64,000 bases of DNA, taken from Turicibacter sanguinis. GTDB lineage: Bacteria; Bacillota_I; Bacilli_A; MOL361; Turicibacteraceae. A program made the position numbers and the translations under genes. A model generated the notes under the pieces. The model was not told the DNA's origin, did not search any database, and worked only from the letters and a program-made list of their open reading frames with translations. The first letter of the stretch is position 1, and the number at the start of each line of letters is the position of its first letter. Below, in pieces: positions 59,672 through 64,000 of this stretch. Location: contig NZ_CP053187.1 of the NCBI RefSeq assembly GCF_013046825.1, positions 981,501 through 1,045,500 of the forward strand, written 5' to 3'.

Positions 59672-61030
59672 ATGCTACAAGATACAATCGCTGGAATCTC
59701 TACTGCTATGGGCGAAGGAGCCATCTCAATCATTCGTTTAAGTGGAGATGAAGCCTTAGATATTGCAAATAAAATTTTTCGTGGAAAAGATTTAAAAAGT
59801 GTTGCTAGCCATACCATTAACTACGGTTTTATATATGATCCTGAAACTGACCGAAAAGTCGATGAAGTTTTAGTTTCAGTCATGCGAGCACCAAAAACAT
59901 TTACGGCTGAAGATATCGTGGAAATTAACTGCCACGGGGGAATTTTAGTCACTAATAAAATACTAGAACTTGTTTTATTAGCTGGTGCACGACTTGCTGA
60001 ACCTGGGGAATTCACAAAACGCGCCTTCTTAAATGGCCGTATCGATTTAGCACAAGCCGAATCAATTATGGATATCATTCATGCTAAAAGCGAACAATCT
60101 TTATCACTAGCTTTAAACGGTTTAGATGGGCGTGTTTCTCGTTTAATTAAAGAAATGCGTGAAGAAATTTTAAATATTTTAGCTAATATCGAAGTTAATA
60201 TCGATTATCCTGAATATGATGATGTTGAAGAAATGACAAACGACATCTTACTTCCTCGTTCAATCGATATTCATGAAAAAATGTTAAAACTATTAGATAC
60301 AGCTAAAACAGGAAAAATTCTTCGAGATGGAATTAAAACTGTCATTATCGGGCGTCCTAACGTTGGAAAATCAAGTTTACTGAATCAATTAATGCGTGAA
60401 GAAAAAGCCATCGTAACAAATATTGCAGGAACAACACGTGATACAGTTGAAGGGTATATTAATATCGGTGGATTAACATTAAATTTAATCGATACGGCTG
60501 GAATTCGTGATACAGAGGACATTGTTGAAGCTATTGGTGTTGAAAAATCAAAAAAACTAATTAACGAAGCCGAACTTGTTTTATTAGTTTTAAATAATAA
60601 TGAAAAATTAACAGCCGATGATCGTGAACTATTATCATTAACAAATGATAAAAACCGTATTATCATCTTAAATAAAACAGATTTAGAGACTCAAATTGAA
60701 CGAGACGAACTTCCAAACTATATTGAAACCTCTATGGTTTTAGAAAAAGGAATTGAAGTTCTAGAAAATCAAATTAAAAAAATGTTTGAAATTGGGGATA
60801 TCGGAGCTAAAGATATGACTTATTTATCAAATGCCCGTCATATTGCTAAACTAAAACAAGCCATTAATTCAATTAACGATGCCATTTCAGCTATGCAGTT
60901 AGGAATGCTTGTGGATATGGTTGAAATTGATATTAAAAATGCATGGTATTCACTTGGTGAAATTATCGGAGAAGATATGGGAGATTCATTACTCGATGAA
61001 CTCTTCAGTAAATTCTGCTTAGGAAAATAA
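59672..61030 (+). CDS. mnmE: tRNA uridine-5-carboxymethylaminomethyl GTPase MnmE
   Basis: MnmE is the GTPase partner of MnmG for tRNA wobble U34 modification. The 452-residue protein has the N-terminal THF-binding domain, the G domain with GRPNVGKSSLLN, GTTRDT and DTAGIRDT (about 225-275), and ends in FCLGK, with the catalytic cysteine. The ATG follows GGAGG. MnmG is on the other side of dnaA, about 7 kb away, which is unusual. Confidence 0.97.
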   Translation: MLQDTIAGISTAMGEGAISIIRLSGDEALDIANKIFRGKDLKSVASHTINYGFIYDPETDRKVDEVLVSVMRAPKTFTAEDIVEINCHGGILVTNKILELVLLAGARLAEPGEFTKRAFLNGRIDLAQAESIMDIIHAKSEQSLSLALNGLDGRVSRLIKEMREEILNILANIEVNIDYPEYDDVEEMTNDILLPRSIDIHEKMLKLLDTAKTGKILRDGIKTVIIGRPNVGKSSLLNQLMREEKAIVTNIAGTTRDTVEGYINIGGLTLNLIDTAGIRDTEDIVEAIGVEKSKKLINEAELVLLVLNNNEKLTADDRELLSLTNDKNRIIILNKTDLETQIERDELPNYIETSMVLEKGIEVLENQIKKMFEIGDIGAKDMTYLSNARHIAKLKQAINSINDAISAMQLGMLVDMVEIDIKNAWYSLGEIIGEDMGDSLLDELFSKFCLGK

Positions 61031-61032
61031 AT

Positions 61033-61069
61033 AAAAAAGATTAGAGAAATTTTTCCTCTAATCTTTTTT
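61033..61069. terminator. Terminator after mnmE
   Basis: AAAAAAGATTAGAG pairs with CTCTAATCTTTTTT around a short loop. Confidence 0.88.
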
Positions 61070-61155
61070 ATTTTATAACCTTCATAGATTATAAAAAATC
61101 TAAACTAGCTATATCTTTATGTCATATTATGTCTGTTTTTCTCACTTTGATTGCC

Positions 61156-61345
61156 GACAATAAAATGCATTTATCTACAACTAATTCACATCTATGTGGA
61201 CAAAAAACGACACTTGTCTATAATTTATTCACAAGATATCAACAAGCAAAAATCTCATAAAATCGACATTTTCAGACAGTTATCCCCACTACCCACAGAA
61301 CTTATTATTATTGTTATTATTATAAAAAATAAATATATAAATACA
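61156..61345 (+). repeat. Origin-like direct repeat, copy A
   Basis: The copy has one-mismatch DnaA boxes at 61171-61179 (TTATCTACA), 61195-61203 (TGTGGACAA), 61225-61233 (TTATTCACA) and 61280-61288 (TTATCCCCA), and a two-mismatch box at 61289-61297 directly abutting it. After GAAC come seven trinucleotides (TTA TTA TTA TTG TTA TTA TTA, 61302-61322), whose complement fits DnaA trios, and then an A/T-only run. The first 165 bp align without gaps to copy B. Confidence 0.8.
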
Positions 61346-61669
61346 ATAGGAAGTTTTGTCGAAAAAAAGTTTTTTACTTTCCTAAAAATAAAATAATTCT
61401 TTATCACCTATCATTTAAAATTAATGCTGTATTTCTAACTTAAGTATTTAAATTCAAAAAAAATTAATAAATTTTCATATTCACTTAATAAGCTGAGTAC
61501 CAGACTTTCCACAATACAAATACCATTTCATTCTAACTATTAATAAATAAAAATCCTATATATAATAAAAATTTTTTAAATCTAATATTAGAACCCTTTT
61601 TCTAGCTTAAATAATATCAAAAATCATTTCTCCATAAAAAATTAAAACTCTCTTTTTGATTTCTCACCT

Positions 61670-61680
61670 CCCCTAAGGGG
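61670..61680. repeat. GC-rich mini palindrome
   Basis: CCCCTAAGGGG is a small inverted repeat of four C and four G within a sequence otherwise nearly free of G and C. No gene adjoins it. Confidence 0.4.
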
Positions 61681-61745
61681 GGACAATTAAATAATAAAAA
61701 AGTATTTTTCTAACTAAAATTCAACTTTTTTAAACCACTATTTTC

Positions 61746-61935
61746 GACAATAACAAACAGTTATCTACAAACAATTCACAACCATGTGGACAAAAAACGA
61801 CACTTATCTACAGTTTATTCACAAGATATCAACAAGCAAAAACTTCGTTAAATCGACACTTTCAGACACTTATCCTCAATATCCACAAAGCTTATTATTA
61901 TTGTTATTATAAAAAAAATATAATATATAATAATA
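61746..61935 (+). repeat. Origin-like direct repeat, copy B
   Basis: Copy B has six one-mismatch DnaA boxes at 61761-61769, 61785-61793 (minus orientation), 61804-61812, 61815-61823, 61870-61878 and 61879-61887. The last two abut. AAGC and then six trinucleotides follow (TTA TTA TTA TTG TTA TTA, 61892-61909), then an AT-only run with TATAATATATAATAATAA. Spacing of the final boxes, spacer and trios is identical to copy A. Confidence 0.8.
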
Positions 61936-61995
61936 ACAAAAAAAGACGTGAATCGACAAACTCACATCTCTATTTAAAACTGTGTATAAAGACTA

Positions 61996-62562
61996 TTAAA
62001 TTAAATTTAAATGAGTTAACGTTCTCTTTAATTGAGCAATGGGTAATCCCATGACACTATAATAATCTCCAGAAATAGATTTTACTAATTCAAACCCTTT
62101 TCCTTGAATTCCATAAGATCCTGCCTTATCCATTGGTTCTCCACTTTTAATATAATTTAAAATCCATTCATCTGTAACATAATAAAATTCAACATCCGTA
62201 ATATTAACGAAACTTGTTAATAACTCTTTTTCTTTATTAATAATACTTACACCTGTCATAACCTGATGTTTACGTCCTGATAAATTTTTTAACGTATTAA
62301 ATGCATCTTCTTCATTTTTTGGTTTACCTAAAATTTTTCCATCACAGACAACAATCGTATCCGCACCAATAACAGTTTCACTTTCAAAAAGATCAGCAAC
62401 TGCACAAGCCTTTTGAATTGCTAAATCTTGAACTTGATCTGCTACATCTAAATCAGCATCCATTACCTCATCTACAGCACTAACAACCACTCTATGTTCA
62501 ATTCCAGCTAACTCTAATAATTCTTTTCGTCTTGGAGACTGTGACGCTAAAATAATTCCCAT
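61996..62562 (-). CDS. maf: Maf-family nucleotide pyrophosphatase
   Basis: Maf hydrolyses non-canonical or selected nucleoside triphosphates (dTTP, UTP and modified forms). The 188-residue protein starts MGIILASQSPRRKELLEL and has VIGADTIVVCDGKILGKP and GSYGIQGKGFELVKSISGDYYSVMG, split across motif regions. The ATG at 62562 is 8 nt from AAGGAG; the earlier TTG has no ribosome binding site. It is the only minus-strand gene right of dnaA in the window. Confidence 0.96.
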   Translation of the reverse strand: MGIILASQSPRRKELLELAGIEHRVVVSAVDEVMDADLDVADQVQDLAIQKACAVADLFESETVIGADTIVVCDGKILGKPKNEEDAFNTLKNLSGRKHQVMTGVSIINKEKELLTSFVNITDVEFYYVTDEWILNYIKSGEPMDKAGSYGIQGKGFELVKSISGDYYSVMGLPIAQLKRTLTHLNLI

Positions 62563-62665
62563 AATCAACACTCCTTCTTATTTATCCACATTTCAATGTC
62601 GAATTCTGATAACAGATTCGACATCTAATATAATTAAAAATTATAACATATACAGGAGATTCTAT

Positions 62666-62880
62666 ATGACTATCTAAATAATCTCTGCTAAATTATCAGA
62701 CTACCAAGAAGTTTTCCAAATGATGCTCAATTTATACGAAGACACTCTCCAATAATCATAAACCTCTGAAGAAAAATTCAAATAAAGAAATTATCTTCTT
62801 CAGCAAATTAGAGTAATAGGGATGGAAAAAACATCTTATATGTGGATAAACATATCATCTTCTTACAAGAAAAGCATAAA
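62666..62880 (+). pseudogene. Decayed GNAT-type acetyltransferase
   Basis: A good ribosome binding site (CAGGAGA) precedes ATG at 62666, but the frame has a stop after three codons. The next stretch, ISAKLSDYQEVFQMMLNLYEDT, looks like a GNAT N-terminus, followed by three more stops, and a coding-like piece in a second frame (NILYVDKHIIFLQEKHKLLI). I read this as a decayed acetyltransferase gene. The assignment rests on resemblance only. Confidence 0.5.
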
Positions 62881-62970
62881 CTTTTAATAAAAAAATAATT
62901 TTAAAATATATGAGAATATTTTTAACTTTAAAGAACTAGACTAAACAATATAAATTTTTAATATTTATCA

Positions 62971-62999
62971 TTGACTAAAATTAGTTAAGTGTATAAGAT
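62971..62999 (+). promoter_or_regulatory. asnA T-box promoter
   Basis: TTGACT and TAAGAT are separated by 17 bp, immediately before the leader. Confidence 0.7.
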
Positions 63000-63005
63000 A
63001 TTAAT

Positions 63006-63254
63006 AAGTCAATATCTACGTTGAAAAGGAGAGTACCTTTTAATTAAGTCAAAGCGAGTCAGGGACGGTGGGAGCCTGATATGGCGTTAAAAGCGAAGAA
63101 CACCTTGGAGTTACTTATCGAAAGCAATTATTTGTAAGTAGGCTAAGTCGTACACCTGCGTTAAAGGGAAAGGGTAAGAATATTCTATTCTTAAACTAGG
63201 GTGGTACCGCGGATCAACAGTCATTCGTCCCTTTTGGGCGAAGACTGTTTTTTT
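63006..63254 (+). ncRNA. Asparagine T-box leader of asnA
   Basis: The leader has a stem I region and the T-box core AGGGTGGTACCGCGG (63198-63212), followed by an intrinsic terminator (ACAGTC and a GC-rich stem ending in eight or more T near 63247-63255). The triplet AAC at 63099-63101 in a bulge-like setting is a plausible Asn specifier. Binding of uncharged tRNA-Asn would switch on asnA. Confidence 0.92.
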
Positions 63255-63274
63255 TGTTGCCGGAGGTGGAATTC

Positions 63275-64000
63275 ATGTACGAAAGCAAGTTATCTCTCAT
63301 TGAAACACAAAAAGGAATCAAAAAAATTAAAGATTTTTTTCAAACAGAATTAGCAAAAGAATTAAATCTACTTCGAGTATCAGCTCCTTTATTTGTCCCA
63401 TCAGATAGTGGACTAAATGATAATTTAAATGGAGTTGAACGTCCAGTAAGCTTTGATTTATTATCAGGGGAAACTATTCAAATCGTTCATTCACTTGCTA
63501 AGTGGAAACGTAAAGCCTTAAAAGACTATGGATTTTCTATAGATGAAGGGTTATACACAGATATGAACGCGATTCGAAGAGATGAAACTTTATCTAATAT
63601 CCATTCGATCTATGTTGATCAATGGGATTGGGAAAAAATTATTCTTGAGGAAAACCGCACGACACAGAATTTATACTCAATTGTTCAACAAATTTATCGT
63701 GCACTAGTTGAGACGGAAAAAAGTTTATTAAAGACTTATCCACAACTCACCAAAAAATTGCCTGATGAAATTACATTTATTACGAGCCAAGAGTTAGAAA
63801 ATTTATATCCTAATTTATCTCCAAAAGAAAGAGAAGATGAAATTTGCAAAAAGTATGGCGCTGTTTTTATTTCGCAAATTGGGAAGGTTTTAAACTCTGG
63901 CAAAGTTCATGATTTACGAGCACCTGATTACGATGATTGGGAACTAAATGGGGATATCTTACTCTATAATCCCATCTTAAAAAGGGCTTTTGAAATTTCA
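63275..64000 (+). CDS. asnA: Aspartate-ammonia ligase (AsnA-type), partial
   Basis: AsnA makes asparagine from aspartate, ammonia and ATP. The first 242 codons are inside the window and the gene continues past the right edge (family length about 330). Translation begins [20 protein letters not shown]; motifs include [20 protein letters not shown] and [10 protein letters not shown], and [10 protein letters not shown], as in bacterial AsnA. Start ATG lies 8 nt from GGAGG. The T-box leader directly upstream supports regulation by asparagine supply. Confidence 0.95.
   Translation, partial: MYESKLSLIETQKGIKKIKDFFQTELAKELNLLRVSAPLFVPSDSGLNDNLNGVERPVSFDLLSGETIQIVHSLAKWKRKALKDYGFSIDEGLYTDMNAIRRDETLSNIHSIYVDQWDWEKIILEENRTTQNLYSIVQQIYRALVETEKSLLKTYPQLTKKLPDEITFITSQELENLYPNLSPKEREDEICKKYGAVFISQIGKVLNSGKVHDLRAPDYDDWELNGDILLYNPILKRAFEIS

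Larger units (their letters stand above)
61070..61995. other. Large AT-rich intergenic region carrying origin-like repeats
   Basis: No gene is supported here. The region has two copies of a 165-bp direct repeat (separate entries) with DnaA boxes, DnaA-trio-like runs and extreme AT-richness. The stretch between copies (61346-61745) is AT-rich, with a single GC-rich mini-hairpin CCCCTAAGGGG at 61670-61680. Confidence 0.7.

Noticed and set aside
62666-62880. In-frame TAA codons in a coding-like stretch, suggesting stop-codon reassignment
   Set aside because: All other genes in the window end normally at TAA, and the stretch also needs a frameshift; pseudogene decay is simpler.

Overview
The window is about 64 kb of low-G+C Firmicute chromosome spanning the replication-origin region. 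Gene content (dnaA, dnaN, recF, gyrB, gyrA, rpmH, rnpA, jag, mnmE, mnmG, rsmG, noc, soj, spo0J), T-box leaders, AGGAGG ribosome binding sites and many consensus DnaA boxes (TTATCCACA) point to a Bacilli/Erysipelotrichia-type organism. The bile salt hydrolase family enzyme, the secreted pectate lyase and the overall style suggest a gut Turicibacter-like species; that name is inference, because no 16S rRNA gene is present. Almost every gene left of dnaA that belongs to the core is on the minus strand, and rpmH to mnmE are on the plus strand, so replication diverges from about 56-62 kb.

Layout. 1-2.3 kb: AT-rich sequence with a complete IS3-family element (1256 bp, 4-bp target duplication). 2.3-12.2 kb: gpmA, cfa, the guanine-riboswitch-controlled pbuX-xpt operon, an RsmF-type rRNA methylase, a cation/proton exchanger, a TPR-GGDEF protein and a PhnA/YjdM-type zinc ribbon. 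12.4-14.5 kb: a parallel beta-helix protein beside about 0.8 kb of decayed coding sequence. 14.5-34.5 kb: an accessory arm with transporters (MFS, GltS, DHA2 drug efflux, CPA1 K+ or Na+/H+), hydrolases, a choloylglycine hydrolase paired with a holin-like gene, a pectate lyase, cardiolipin synthase, acetyltransferases and a frameshifted short-chain dehydrogenase. 34.5-39.6 kb: walJ - CxxH/CxxC protein - rlmH cluster, an M23 peptidase and T-box-regulated serS. 39.8-61 kb: the origin gene cluster. 61-64 kb: an unusual origin-like intergenic region, maf, a decayed acetyltransferase, and T-box-regulated asnA cut by the window edge.

The origin cluster is rearranged relative to the common Firmicute order. 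The block mnmG-rsmG-noc-soj-spo0J-mscS-DUF951 lies between dnaN and yaaA-recF-gyrB-gyrA, whereas mnmE-jag-rnpA-rpmH stay on the other side of dnaA. Two nested inversions around the origin would explain this while keeping all these genes co-directional with replication. An ABC exporter on the opposite strand sits at one junction, and yidC is missing between rnpA and jag.

The most interesting signal is between mnmE and maf. Two direct repeats of about 165 bp (61156-61320 and 61746-61910, exactly 590 bp apart, roughly 87% identical by hand count) each carry five or six near-consensus DnaA boxes. Each ends with two abutting boxes, a 4-nt spacer, six or seven trinucleotides of the DnaA-trio type, and a very AT-rich stretch. 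This is the architecture of a bacterial basal origin unwinding module, present twice and away from dnaA. A third module of the same kind, with fewer trios, lies at the usual place between dnaA and dnaN. A perfect palindromic parS sequence inside the serS T-box leader, and a parS-like site flanked by inverted DnaA boxes upstream of cfa, extend the replication and segregation signals across the window.
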